Shown here: positions 1 through 5,981 of the stretch, in pieces | Position numbering within the stretch: position 1 is the stretch's first letter | Layout of the letters: the number at the start of each line of letters is the position of its first letter | NCBI GenBank assembly: GCA_022865725.1 | Contig: JALHTP010000418.1 | Coordinates: 1-11,237 of the forward strand | Length of the DNA stretch: 11,237 nt | From: Methyloceanibacter sp. | Lineage (GTDB): Bacteria > Pseudomonadota > Alphaproteobacteria > Rhizobiales > Methyloligellaceae | Reading direction: 5' to 3' | The notes under the pieces: generated by a model | Databases searched by the model: none | Seen by the model: the letters and a program-made list of their open reading frames with translations, nothing else | Told to the model about the DNA's origin: nothing | Made by a program: the position numbers and the translations under genes

Positions 1-498
1 GATAAGCACGCTGACATCGACGGGAAGCTGCCCGTGCTCTTCGAGCCACGCGCGGGCCGCCTCGATGAAGGTCATCAGCTGGCCTTTGTCGTCGGAGGCG
101 CCGCGGGCGACGATGACCGGGCCGTAGCGCGGGTCCTCGACGAGGCGCGGGGCGAAAGGCTGCGCGATCCACTCATCCAAAGGGTCTGGCGGCTGCACGT
201 CGTAATGGCCGTAGAACAGCACATGCGGGCGTGGCCCCTCCGAACGCGCCGCGCGCCAATGCCCGACCACCATCGGCTTGCCCAAAGTCGGCTCGACGCG
301 CGCCTCGAACCCGATCTCGCGCAACGCGCCGGCGCAGCATTCCGCCGCCGCAATGCAGGAATCGTGATGAGCGGGATCGGTCGAGATGCTCGGAATGGCA
401 AGCAGCCTGAACAGCCGCTCGAGCGCCGCCGGCTCTTGGCGTGCCAGCCGGTCGAGCACGCGCGGCAGCGCGAATCCCGGTCGTTGCGATTCATTCAT
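1..498 (-). CDS. M20 family (M20/M25/M40) metallodipeptidase, N-terminal part, cut by window edge
   Basis: The first 166 residues of a zinc-dependent M20 peptidase are present; the rest lies beyond position 1. The reverse-strand frame reads MNESQRPGFALPRVLDRLA at its start. It carries LERLFRLLAIPSIST, then LFYGHYDVQP (about residues 110-119), which holds the metal-binding His and catalytic Asp of the H-x-D motif. GASDDKGQ (about 147-154) supplies the metal-bridging Asp. These motifs in this order are typical of cytoplasmic dipeptidase-like M20 proteins that cleave short peptides; the substrate cannot be told from this part. No signal peptide is visible. The start is uncertain: in-frame ATGs lie at 498, 504 and 549, and the last two sit in copies of the same 14-base repeat. 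I chose 498 because the family's N-terminus is short. The gene follows the cold shock gene on the same strand, separated by a strong hairpin. Confidence 0.9.
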   Translation of the reverse strand, partial: MNESQRPGFALPRVLDRLARQEPAALERLFRLLAIPSISTDPAHHDSCIAAAECCAGALREIGFEARVEPTLGKPMVVGHWRAARSEGPRPHVLFYGHYDVQPPDPLDEWIAQPFAPRLVEDPRYGPVIVARGASDDKGQLMTFIEAARAWLEEHGQLPVDVSVLI

Positions 499-557
499 CG
501 CCATGGCTCGCCACCAAAACCTGCCCGTCCTGTTTGGCGGACGCGCCATGGCTCGCC
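499..557. repeat. 14-base direct repeat (two copies) over the M20 start region
   Basis: CGCCATGGCTCGCC occurs at 499-512 and 544-557, 45 bases apart. Each copy contains the palindrome GCCATGGC and, on the minus strand, an ATG preceded by GGCGAGCC. Because 45 is a multiple of three, both ATGs are in frame with the M20 gene, which makes the true start ambiguous. Confidence 0.7.
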
Positions 558-564
558 GCCGCCA

Positions 565-595
565 CCGGCAGCGGCGCGTAAGACGCCGCTACCGG
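565..595 (-). terminator. Strong hairpin between cold shock gene and M20 gene, terminator-like
   Basis: Two 12-base arms (565-576 and 584-595) flank a 7-base loop. Read as minus-strand RNA all 12 positions pair, one as G-U; read as plus-strand RNA the same position is a C-A mismatch. This favours function in minus-strand transcripts, between the stop of the cold shock gene (631) and the M20 start. No T-run follows, so it may be a Rho-independent terminator of weak type, a 3' mRNA-stabilising stem, or a processing site. Confidence 0.5.
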
Positions 596-630
596 AGCCG
601 AAACATGTCAGGTTCGAATGTGGGGGAGAG

Positions 631-846
631 CTATTCGCCGAGCTGCACGTTGGTGGCTTGCGGACCTTTGCCCCGGCGGTCTGGCTCGGTTTCGAAGGAT
701 ACTCGCGCACCCTCGTCGGGCGCCGGCAGCCCCGACTTCTGCAATGCTGAGATATGCAGAAACACATCCTTGCCGCCATCGTCCGGCGTGATGAAGCCGA
801 ACCCTCGTGAATGATTGAAGAACTTGACCGTTCCGGTCTGACGCAT
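631..846 (-). CDS. CspA-family cold shock protein
   Basis: A 71-residue single cold-shock domain protein of the usual family length. Such proteins bind single-stranded RNA and DNA in the cytoplasm and act as RNA chaperones. The opening TGTVKFFNHSRGFGFI (residues 4-19) contains the RNP1 motif GFGFI, and DVFLHIS (27-33) is RNP2. The usual Trp of KWFN is Phe here (KFFN) and the usual Val of DVFVH is Leu, both common variants in alphaproteobacteria. The C-terminus QATNVQL matches the last beta strand. The start is fixed by AAGGAG at 853-858 (minus strand), 6 bases before the ATG. The next gene upstream on this strand ends 230 bases away, so a long 5' leader is possible, as is usual for cold shock mRNAs. 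Whether it is cold-induced cannot be told. Confidence 0.95.
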   Translation of the reverse strand: MRQTGTVKFFNHSRGFGFITPDDGGKDVFLHISALQKSGLPAPDEGARVSFETEPDRRGKGPQATNVQLGE

Positions 847-874
847 GGGAAGCTCCTTTTCCCCTTCCAGATGG

Positions 875-899
875 TCCGCCGCTAACGGCGAGCGGAGGA
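875..899 (-). promoter_or_regulatory. Hairpin in the leader of the cold shock gene
   Basis: Arms TCCGCCGCT (875-883) and AGCGGAGGA (891-899) pair at 8 of 9 positions around a 7-base loop. The stem lies about 30-50 bases upstream of the cold shock start codon, before its Shine-Dalgarno. Cold shock mRNAs often have structured leaders; a role here is inference. Confidence 0.35.
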
Positions 900-1024
900 T
901 CAGGCAAGTCTAGAAAACGGGAAAAGAAACCGCTTCGCTTCCCACGGAGCGCATGCGGAGGGTCTCAACCCGGGTTCGCAATCTGCCCGCAAAACGCCTC
1001 AGTCTAGGGGCGCGAGCCGACCAA

Positions 1025-1048
1025 GCGCAAGACCCAACTGGCTTGCGC
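1025..1048 (-). terminator. Terminator-like hairpin after the 1077-1382 gene
   Basis: Perfect 7-base arms GCGCAAG (1025-1031) and CTTGCGC (1042-1048) enclose a 10-base loop. On the minus strand the stem starts 28 bases after the stop codon of the small secreted protein gene and precedes the cold shock leader. There is no clear T-run, so it may be a weak terminator or a 3' end stabiliser. Confidence 0.45.
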
Positions 1049-1076
1049 GTTCGCCGAGATCGCTGATGCAGAATGA

Positions 1077-1382
1077 TTAATTCGGGTAGGGATCGTGGAG
1101 CGGAGCGCCGTTCAGCGGCTCGGGTGGGAAGTCGAAATGCGGCCCGAAATCCTTCGGGGCGGGGGGCATCTTGGCTGGCCCCCAAATGTCGCTGAGCCGA
1201 AGCGAATAACCGCCAACTGCCGGCCCGCGCTGCACGTAATAGGCCTCGGGCGCCTGCCCTGAGGCGTTCCCTTTGTTCCGCTGCTGCGCCTCGGCGGCGG
1301 AGAGCGAGAACAACACGAAGAGCGCGCCAGCAAGGAAAGTTGCAGGAGAGAGAAACTTGCGAAGGTCGGGAAGCCTGGACAT
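1077..1382 (-). CDS. Small proline-rich exported protein, function unknown
   Basis: A 101-residue protein I do not recognise. Residues 1-33 form a convincing Sec signal peptide: a positive n-region (RLPDLRK), a hydrophobic core (FLAGALFVLFSL) and a cleavage site after AAEA. The mature part, about 68 residues, has no Cys. It ends in a Pro/Gly/Phe-rich stretch (KDFGPHFDFPPEPLNG, then APLHDPYPN), which suggests an extended or weakly folded periplasmic or surface protein. The ATG at 1382 follows a weak AGGT. A 17-base tandem repeat lies 30 bases upstream, and a hairpin lies 28 bases after the stop. The 1511-1798 gene upstream is on the same strand, 128 bases away, so shared transcription is possible. 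An open frame at 910-1185 in another phase is a shadow without coding features. Confidence 0.75.
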   Translation of the reverse strand: MSRLPDLRKFLSPATFLAGALFVLFSLSAAEAQQRNKGNASGQAPEAYYVQRGPAVGGYSLRLSDIWGPAKMPPAPKDFGPHFDFPPEPLNGAPLHDPYPN

Positions 1383-1411
1383 GTGACCTGCTAACGCGGT
1401 TGGAGGCGGAG

Positions 1412-1462
1412 AAGTTCGAATCGCCCGTAAGTTCGAATCGCCCGTAAGTCTGAACAGCCCAC
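1412..1462. repeat. 17-base tandem repeat, two perfect copies and a degenerate third
   Basis: AAGTTCGAATCGCCCGT is repeated exactly at 1412-1428 and 1429-1445. The next 17 bases (1446-1462) match at 11 positions. Each perfect copy contains the palindrome TTCGAA. The array lies upstream of the 1077-1382 gene (start 1382, minus strand), where tandem operator sites could be, but replication slippage alone would also explain it. Confidence 0.75.
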
Positions 1463-1510
1463 GTTACGATTGCGTCACCGGCCTTCGCAAGCTCTGAATG
1501 GGTTGCGACG

Positions 1511-1798
1511 TTAGCCGCAGACCTTCTCTTTGGCCGTGCAGTGGTAGATGGCGCCCTTCTTGGTGCAGGTTGTCGACAGCTTGCTGATCTGCGGGCTTGT
1601 GTAGCCGTTCTTCTTCGCCCAGTGTTTGGCCTTGCGATTCAGTTGCTTCAACGCCCGGGTGGAGGTTTCGGATTCCTTCAGCCCGACCGCCTTCTCGGCG
1701 AGCACCGTGCAGCTTTTTGCCGCGACCGGATGAGAGACGAAAGCGAAAGCGAAAATCGCGGCGACCGCCGCACTTGCAACTAGCAATTTACGAAGCAT
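1511..1798 (-). CDS. Small exported four-cysteine basic protein, function unknown
   Basis: A 95-residue protein from the ATG at 1798. I prefer this to the ATG at 1810 because GGGGA lies 5 bases before it, while the 1810 codon has no well-placed ribosome site. The N-terminus MLRKLLVASAAVAAIFAFAF is a classic Sec signal peptide with a cleavage site near PVAA. The mature part, about 68 residues, is Lys-rich (RKAKHWAKKNGY) and has four Cys: one near its N-terminus, then the C-terminal set in TTCTKKGAIYHCTAKEKVCG. Four Cys in an exported protein suggest two disulfides, probably tying the C-terminal loop to the N-terminus. I do not recognise the family. It is divergent from the Cys-rich gene at 2041, which has its own signal peptide. 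Confidence 0.8.
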   Translation of the reverse strand: MLRKLLVASAAVAAIFAFAFVSHPVAAKSCTVLAEKAVGLKESETSTRALKQLNRKAKHWAKKNGYTSPQISKLSTTCTKKGAIYHCTAKEKVCG

Positions 1799-2040
1799 AA
1801 TGTTCCCCATGATTGATGAGCCCTCGGCGGATTTTCCGTCCGGGCGGAATATGCTATCTTTGCCGTTCAGTGCCTAACGCTTCCTTGCAACACAGGGATG
1901 CGTTCCGGACGATTACGTTTCTGGGTTGTGCGGTGTTTTTCGGGGCTTGCCCTTGCTTCGCGGCGAGAGTCACGATGTTCTGACGCAAGCACGCCGGGCG
2001 CCGGGGCGGTGATGCCGTTACGTCAGATGGAGGACAGAGC

Positions 2041-2289
2041 ATGCTCAAGACAAGACGCTTCTTGGCAGTAGTAGCTGTTGTGGCGGGGGCCACGGTGGGC
2101 GGACTTGCCGCCTGGGCCGCGCCGATGGGTACTCTCGGCGCGCTGCCGCAGGGCGCCTCTATGGTCACTCCCGTAGGCTCCTCGAGTTGCTGGTGGAGCT
2201 ACGGGTGCAAATACTGCCGGTACTGCGGCTACTACGGCGGTTGCCACACGGTGAAGAAGTACTGCAAGAGGTCGGGCTACTACTACTAG
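2041..2289 (+). CDS. Small exported Cys/Tyr-rich protein, function unknown
   Basis: An 82-residue protein. Residues 1-27 are a signal peptide (MLKTRRFLAVVAVVAG at the start, cleavage near AAWA-AP). The mature part has a bland Gly/Pro/Ser linker and then a 35-residue module with six Cys spaced C-x5-C-x2-C-x2-C-x5-C-x6-C. It is rich in Tyr, Trp, Gly and Lys and ends KRSGYYY. The CxxCxxC core could bind metal, or the six Cys could form three disulfides. The start is certain: GGAGG at 2029-2033 lies 7 bases before the ATG. Two stem-loops follow the stop, the second an intrinsic terminator, so the gene is a complete single-gene transcription unit built for good expression. Candidate roles (metal binding, envelope protein, secreted peptide) are guesses. 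Minus-strand open frames across this locus are shadows. Confidence 0.8.
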   Translation: MLKTRRFLAVVAVVAGATVGGLAAWAAPMGTLGALPQGASMVTPVGSSSCWWSYGCKYCRYCGYYGGCHTVKKYCKRSGYYY

Positions 2290-2295
2290 CGGTTT

Positions 2296-2328
2296 GAGAG
2301 GCAGCGGGGCGAGATGTCCCTGCCTCTC
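2296..2328 (+). other. Stem-loop directly after the Cys-rich gene
   Basis: Perfect 9-base arms GAGAGGCAG (2296-2304) and CTGCCTCTC (2320-2328) enclose a 15-base loop. The stem starts 6 bases after the stop codon and precedes the terminator, so it would lie in the 3' UTR. It may protect the mRNA 3' end. Confidence 0.5.
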
Positions 2329-2340
2329 GCCTACCAGCGC

Positions 2341-2373
2341 AAACGCCGGGCTTATTGCCCGGCGTTTGTCTTT
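2341..2373 (+). terminator. Rho-independent terminator of the Cys-rich gene
   Basis: A perfect 11-base inverted repeat, AAACGCCGGGC (2341-2351) and GCCCGGCGTTT (2357-2367), encloses loop TTATT and is followed by GTCTTTC. It lies 51 bases after the stop codon of the 2041-2289 gene. This is the clearest terminator in the window. Confidence 0.85.
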
Positions 2374-2483
2374 CGTGCTCCTCGAGGCGCGCGACACGAA
2401 TGGGTCGGCCTGCGCCTCAAGGCGGCGTAACGGCAACGGGTCGAGCAGCGAGCCCGGTCCGAAAAGCCTATGATGTTGAGTTG

Positions 2484-2509
2484 GACGCCGGGGACTGCCC
2501 CTAGGCGTC
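2484..2509 (-). terminator. Terminator-like hairpin one base after the RlpA stop
   Basis: Arms GACGCCGGGG (2484-2493) and CCCC-TA-GGCGTC (2498-2509) form a 10-pair stem with a TA bulge and a 4-base loop. It starts immediately after the RlpA stop codon (2511-2513, minus strand). No T-run follows, so termination strength is uncertain. Confidence 0.5.
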
Positions 2510-2510
2510 A

Positions 2511-3281
2511 CTAGCCGGCGCGACGCGCCCGTGCGGGCTTCATGAAGCCCGGCGTTGCGCCGAGGATGGCGTAGGGGTGGGCGAACGCCACCGTCACGCG
2601 CCTCGTCGAGAGGCGGGAGGCCTGCTTCGCGGCGGCGCGGATTCCCTTGGAAGAGGCAGCCATGCGGTAGGCCGCCTTGCTGCGCTTGGTCGCGCTTGCG
2701 ACCCGCACTTTCGCTGGAGCATCAGACTTTCTCGCAATGTGCTTCAGTCGCGTAGAGGTCTTTGCCGCGACGGCCGTGCCTGAGGCGGACTTGTACGAAG
2801 CGGTCTCAGCCTTGGGCGGCGTTTCTGAAGGCGCGATGTCGACCTTGGCCACAGCGGCCAAAGACGCACCGTTCTTGGCTTTGGCGGTCGCTTCGCCGAG
2901 TGCCGCCACTGCGTTGCCGCCATCGGCGCTGGTCACCCTCACTTTGGCCGTCCCCGCATCGATCATTCCGATGCTCGCCGCGGCGGCCTTCGACAGGTCG
3001 ATGATACGACCGCCGATGAACGGGCCGCGGTCATTGATTCGCACCACGACAGACCGGCCGTTCGAGAGATTCTCGACCAGCACCCGCGTGCCGAACGGCA
3101 GCGAGCGATGCGCCGCCGTCAATTCGTTGGGGTTCATCTTCTCCCCATTCGCGGTGATGTTGGCTGGCAGCGAGTACCAGGAGGCATGGCCGAGCTGATC
3201 GGCCTTGGCGAGATCGACAGGTAGCATGACAGCAGCGCCGAGAAGCCCCACCGTAATCATCTTGGCTCGCATTTCGAACAT
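2511..3281 (-). CDS. rlpA: RlpA-like septal ring lytic transglycosylase / DPBB-domain exported protein
   Basis: A 256-residue exported protein. Signal peptide: residues 1-27, cleavage after LAKA. The RlpA double-psi beta-barrel spans about 31-118, with ASWYS, TANGE (44-47), LTAAH (54-58), LPFGTRV, NGRSVVVRINDRGPF (74-88) and RIIDLS (92-97) all in family order. In RlpA the Glu of the TxxGE motif and an Asp near NDRGP are thought to serve cleavage of denuded glycan strands; both are present. There is no lipobox Cys, so the protein is not a lipoprotein, and no SPOR domain: the last 138 or so residues are a low-complexity Ala/Lys/Arg-rich tail. The start at 3281 is supported by AAGGAG 9 bases upstream and by the signal peptide; extending to 3389 would put it inside the chain. 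Divergent from the DUF3072-YbhB-MltB operon, another cell-wall locus. Confidence 0.9.
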   Translation of the reverse strand: MFEMRAKMITVGLLGAAVMLPVDLAKADQLGHASWYSLPANITANGEKMNPNELTAAHRSLPFGTRVLVENLSNGRSVVVRINDRGPFIGGRIIDLSKAAAASIGMIDAGTAKVRVTSADGGNAVAALGEATAKAKNGASLAAVAKVDIAPSETPPKAETASYKSASGTAVAAKTSTRLKHIARKSDAPAKVRVASATKRSKAAYRMAASSKGIRAAAKQASRLSTRRVTVAFAHPYAILGATPGFMKPARARRAG

Positions 3282-3767
3282 GCGTTTGTGCTCCTTATTC
3301 GATTGTCTGGGAGGTTTAGAGACCGACGAAGCGTCAAGCCGGTCGCACACGTTGGTGCAGTGCGGTAAGCTACGGAGCAAGAAGGCCAAAAATCGGCAGT
3401 GAAGGGGTCATTGAGGGGCAATTCATGGGCGGCGCACGGTTATCGTCTGTTAAGGTTTTCCCGTAAGGTTGACTTGGGTCGCAATCGGGGGCGCCGAGCC
3501 CCGTCATTTACGCCGAATTTGGCCATTTCCTCAGGCCCGAAGGACCGGCGCGCATCGACGATTGGGGTCCCCGTCTCCTCATCTCACGCCGCATCCCGTC
3601 CTGCTAACGGCACAGGCTCCCGCCCTTTTCTTGGGCGTCGCGCTTTCCTGCTTAACTCTTTGTCATAGCTCGCCTAATCCTTGCCCTTTTCGACGATTAC
3701 TGTATGAATGATGTTTCATGGTGGAACACCAGGGAAACCCCAAGGAAGGACTTAAGGACCAACTGCG
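3282..3767. other. Intergenic region between divergent rlpA and DUF3072 genes
   Basis: 486 bases with no gene I can support; two plus-strand open frames (3399-3668 and 3469-3711) lack ribosome sites and protein-like composition. It must hold both divergent promoters. Minor structures seen are GGGGC/GCCCC around 3488-3501 and CGCCC-TTTTCTT-GGGCG at 3621-3637. A weak sigma70-like pair for the plus strand, TTGCCC followed after 16 bases by TATGAA, ends near 3707. I found no convincing GGAAC-type stress promoter. Confidence 0.5.
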
Positions 3768-4007
3768 ATGACGCAGAAGAAGAAGACTCAGGAGATCCAG
3801 GAGAGCCAATATCCCTCCCCAGGCACGTCGAACCCGGCCCGAGAGCCGATGACCGGCGCTCAGGCCTCCCACCTCAAGATGCTTGCCGACGAGATCCAAG
3901 AGCCGGCGGCGTTCCAACAGGGCTTGAGCAAGCTGGAAGCATCGCGGCGCATCGATGCGCTGATCGAGAAGCTGAGGCTCGGCTTTCTGCCGCCGCACAC
4001 AGACTGA
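3768..4007 (+). CDS. DUF3072 family protein
   Basis: A 79-residue cytoplasmic protein. The N-terminal 25 residues are polar and probably disordered (MTQKKKTQEIQESQYPSP). Residues 28-73 match the DUF3072 signature: MTGAQASHLKMLADE, then EPAAFQQGLSKLEASRRIDALIEK in family order, predicted as two helices. The function of DUF3072 is unknown; these short proteins recur in soil and plant-associated bacteria. The start is supported by AAGGAC 8 bases before the ATG, and AAGGAAGGA lies just upstream. It is probably the first gene of an operon with the YbhB-like (51-base gap) and MltB-like genes. A 173-codon frame at 3704-4225 in another phase covers it and is a shadow. Confidence 0.85.
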   Translation: MTQKKKTQEIQESQYPSPGTSNPAREPMTGAQASHLKMLADEIQEPAAFQQGLSKLEASRRIDALIEKLRLGFLPPHTD

Positions 4008-4014
4008 ATTGCCG

Positions 4015-4050
4015 CCTCGCGCGGGCTGAGGGATCGGCGGCTGCGCGAGG
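4015..4050 (+). promoter_or_regulatory. Hairpin covering the Shine-Dalgarno of the YbhB-like gene
   Basis: Perfect 8-base arms CCTCGCGC (4015-4022) and GCGCGAGG (4043-4050) flank a 20-base loop. The last four bases of the 3' arm, GAGG (4047-4050), are the ribosome site, 8 bases before the ATG at 4059. In the folded state this site is paired. Translation could thus be opened by upstream ribosomes, by temperature or by a factor. Confidence 0.5.
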
Positions 4051-4058
4051 GTTAGGCG

Positions 4059-4625
4059 ATGGCAGGTCCGAGCTCGGGTCGCTTCCTCCGGAAGGCAGCC
4101 GTCTTGCTCGCCCTCCAAGCGCTGCCCCTTGTCGACGCGGGCGTTGCCATGGCTCTGACGCTGACATCCTCCGCCTTCCAGCCAGGCGGCACCATTCCGT
4201 CGAAATATACCTGCGAGGGCGATGACATCTCGCCGCCGCTTGCGATCGACAGCGTGCCGGCGGGCGCCAAGAGTCTCGCGCTCATAATGGACGACCCCGA
4301 CGCACCCGATCCGAAAGCGCCGAAGCGTGTCTGGGTGCATTGGGTCGTTTACAATCTGCCGCCGGACACCAAGAGCCTGCCCGAGAATGCGGGCGAGGGC
4401 GGTCTGCCCAAGGGAGCCGTCATTGGCGTGAACGACCGGAAGCAGGCCGCGTATCACGGCCCATGCCCGCCCATCGGGCGGCATCGCTATTTCCACAAGC
4501 TCTACGCCCTCGACATCGCGTTTCCTCCCGGCGCTCTCACCAAGTCCGAGCTCGAGGCGGCCATGAAGGGTCATGTCCTGGCTCAAGCCGAGCTCCTGGC
4601 GACGTATCAGAAGGGCGATCCGTAG
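4059..4625 (+). CDS. YbhB/YbcL family (PEBP-like, Raf kinase inhibitor-like) protein, exported
   Basis: A 188-residue protein of the phosphatidylethanolamine-binding-protein fold. Conserved blocks appear in family order: SSAFQPGGTIPSKYTCEGDDISPPL (37-61, read in two parts), DDPDAPD (78-84), WVHWVVYNLP (92-101), YHGPCPPIGRHRYFHKLYALD (132-152, read in two parts). These make the anion-binding pocket. Bacterial members have no well-defined substrate. Residues 1-32 look like a signal peptide (RFLRKAAVLLALQALPLV, cleavage near AMA-L), so this copy is probably periplasmic. If translation began at the internal ATG at 4149 it would be cytoplasmic like E. coli YbhB, but GAGG 8 bases before 4059 supports the longer form. 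The gene sits between DUF3072 and MltB genes on the same strand; the envelope location fits its neighbour. Confidence 0.9.
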   Translation: MAGPSSGRFLRKAAVLLALQALPLVDAGVAMALTLTSSAFQPGGTIPSKYTCEGDDISPPLAIDSVPAGAKSLALIMDDPDAPDPKAPKRVWVHWVVYNLPPDTKSLPENAGEGGLPKGAVIGVNDRKQAAYHGPCPPIGRHRYFHKLYALDIAFPPGALTKSELEAAMKGHVLAQAELLATYQKGDP

Positions 4626-4687
4626 GAGTCGGAAGTTTACAGCCTCGTCACTTGACTGTGGCCCTCCGACTGGCTTGAGTGACGCCC

Positions 4688-5920
4688 ATGGCTAGACATC
4701 ACATGACCACGGTCATCAGACTTTCAGCGCGCGCCGGCGCCTTCGCGGCGATGCTGATCGGACTTGCTCCCCACGCCTTCGCCGCCTGCCAAAGCCCTGC
4801 CGCCTTCGGCGGTTGGTTGCAAGGCTTCAAGAAGCAGGCCGTCGCGCAAGGGATTTCCCCCGGTGTAGTGTCGGAGGCGCTCGGCGGCTTGACCTATGAC
4901 CCCGCAACCATCGCCAAGGACCGCAGTCAGGGGATATTCGCGCAGAGCTTTCTGCAATTCTCCGGCCGCATGGTGTCAGGCAATCGCCTCAGCGTCGGCT
5001 CGTCGCTCCTCAAGAAGAACGCTTCGACCTTCGCGCAGATCCAGCAGAAATACGGCGTGCCCGGACCCGTGCTCGTCGGCTTCTGGGGCCTCGAGACCGA
5101 TTTCGGCAAGGTGATGGGCAACATGGAGACGCTCCGCTCGCTCGCCACGCTTGCCTTCGATTGCCGGCGTCCCGAGGAATTCAGCGAGCAGCTCCTCGAC
5201 GCGCTGCGCGTGATCGAGCGGGGCGATCTTTCACCGGGCGAGATGCGCGGTCCTTGGGCCGGAGAGGTGGGCCAATTCCAGTTCGTGCCGAGCGTCTATT
5301 ACAAATATGCCGTGGATTTCGACGGTGACGGCAGGCGCAACCTGATCAGCAACACTCCCGATGCGCTCGCGTCGGCGGCGAACTATCTCGACGGGCTTGG
5401 CTGGAAGCCAAACCAGCCATGGATCGAGGAAGTGCGCGTCCCGGCCGATCTGCCATGGGATCAGGCCGACGTTACGATCAAGAAGCCGCGCGCCTTCTGG
5501 GCCCAGCACGGCGTGACCTACACGAGCGGGAAGGCGATCCCCGCCGACAATGTGCCTGTGGGATTGCACCTTCCGATGGGACGGAACGGCCCAGCCTTTC
5601 TCACTTATCCGAATTTCGACGTCTATCTCGAATGGAACAAGTCGCTCGTCTATTCGACGACGGCCGCCTATTACGCGAGCCGTCTTGCCGGCGCGCCCGC
5701 GCTCAGCCGGGGCAACGCACCCGTCGAGACGTTGAGCCTGGCGGACACCAAGGAGCTGCAGCAGCTTCTCGCCAAGCGCGGTTTCGACGTGGGCAAGATC
5801 GACGGGGTGGTCGGCGCGGCGACCCGCGATGCCATCCGAACCATGCAGGTCAAATATGGTCTCCCCGCCGATGCCTATCCCACTGCCGAGCTGTTGAGCC
5901 AGCTCCGCGGCGGCCGCTAA
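4688..5920 (+). CDS. MltB-type lytic murein transglycosylase with C-terminal peptidoglycan-binding domain
   Basis: A 410-residue exported enzyme that cleaves the MurNAc-GlcNAc bond of peptidoglycan with 1,6-anhydro formation. A signal peptide covers about residues 1-32 (cleavage near HAFA); no lipobox is seen, so it is probably soluble. The SLT_2/MltB catalytic domain runs from about 38 to 335: VGFWGLETDFG holds the catalytic Glu (136), followed by LRSLATLAFDCRR, GPWAGEVGQFQFVPS and YAVDFDGDGRRNL. Residues 349-407 form a PG_binding_1 domain (LQQLLAKRGFDVGKIDGVVG, then the AATRDAIRTMQ helix). The start is not certain: GTG 4679, ATG 4688 and ATG 4703 are in frame and none has a strong ribosome site; 4688 gives a normal signal peptide. 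It follows the YbhB-like gene by 62 bases and converges with the DoxX gene. Confidence 0.93.
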   Translation: MARHHMTTVIRLSARAGAFAAMLIGLAPHAFAACQSPAAFGGWLQGFKKQAVAQGISPGVVSEALGGLTYDPATIAKDRSQGIFAQSFLQFSGRMVSGNRLSVGSSLLKKNASTFAQIQQKYGVPGPVLVGFWGLETDFGKVMGNMETLRSLATLAFDCRRPEEFSEQLLDALRVIERGDLSPGEMRGPWAGEVGQFQFVPSVYYKYAVDFDGDGRRNLISNTPDALASAANYLDGLGWKPNQPWIEEVRVPADLPWDQADVTIKKPRAFWAQHGVTYTSGKAIPADNVPVGLHLPMGRNGPAFLTYPNFDVYLEWNKSLVYSTTAAYYASRLAGAPALSRGNAPVETLSLADTKELQQLLAKRGFDVGKIDGVVGAATRDAIRTMQVKYGLPADAYPTAELLSQLRGGR

Positions 5921-5924
5921 AGCA

Positions 5925-5969
5925 ACCGCCTCTGCCGGTCGGGGGACCTTCGAGCCTGCAACAGGCGGT
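5925..5969. other. Inverted repeat between convergent MltB and DoxX genes
   Basis: ACCGCCT (5925-5931) and AGGCGGT (5963-5969) are perfect 7-base arms with a 31-base spacer, in the 61-base gap between two convergent stop codons. A shared bidirectional terminator is expected here, but there is no T-run, so this is only a candidate. Confidence 0.3.
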
Positions 5970-5981
5970 GGAGCAGAAGAA

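Noticed and set aside
75..494. 139-codon minus-strand frame at the left edge
   Set aside because: It is in another phase of the M20 gene, and its Arg/Ser-rich product lacks the M20 motifs that the chosen frame shows.
967..976. 10-base palindrome AACCCGGGTT upstream of the cold shock gene
   Set aside because: Too short and isolated to call an operator without a recognised regulator; palindromes of this kind occur by chance in GC-rich DNA.
2023..2511. Minus-strand open frame across the Cys-rich gene and its terminator
   Set aside because: The plus-strand gene has a signal peptide, ribosome site and terminator; the antisense frame runs through the terminator stem and lacks any of these.
3663..4586. 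307-codon minus-strand open frame
   Set aside because: It is antisense to the DUF3072 and YbhB-like genes, both with clear family motifs, and has no ribosome site or domain.
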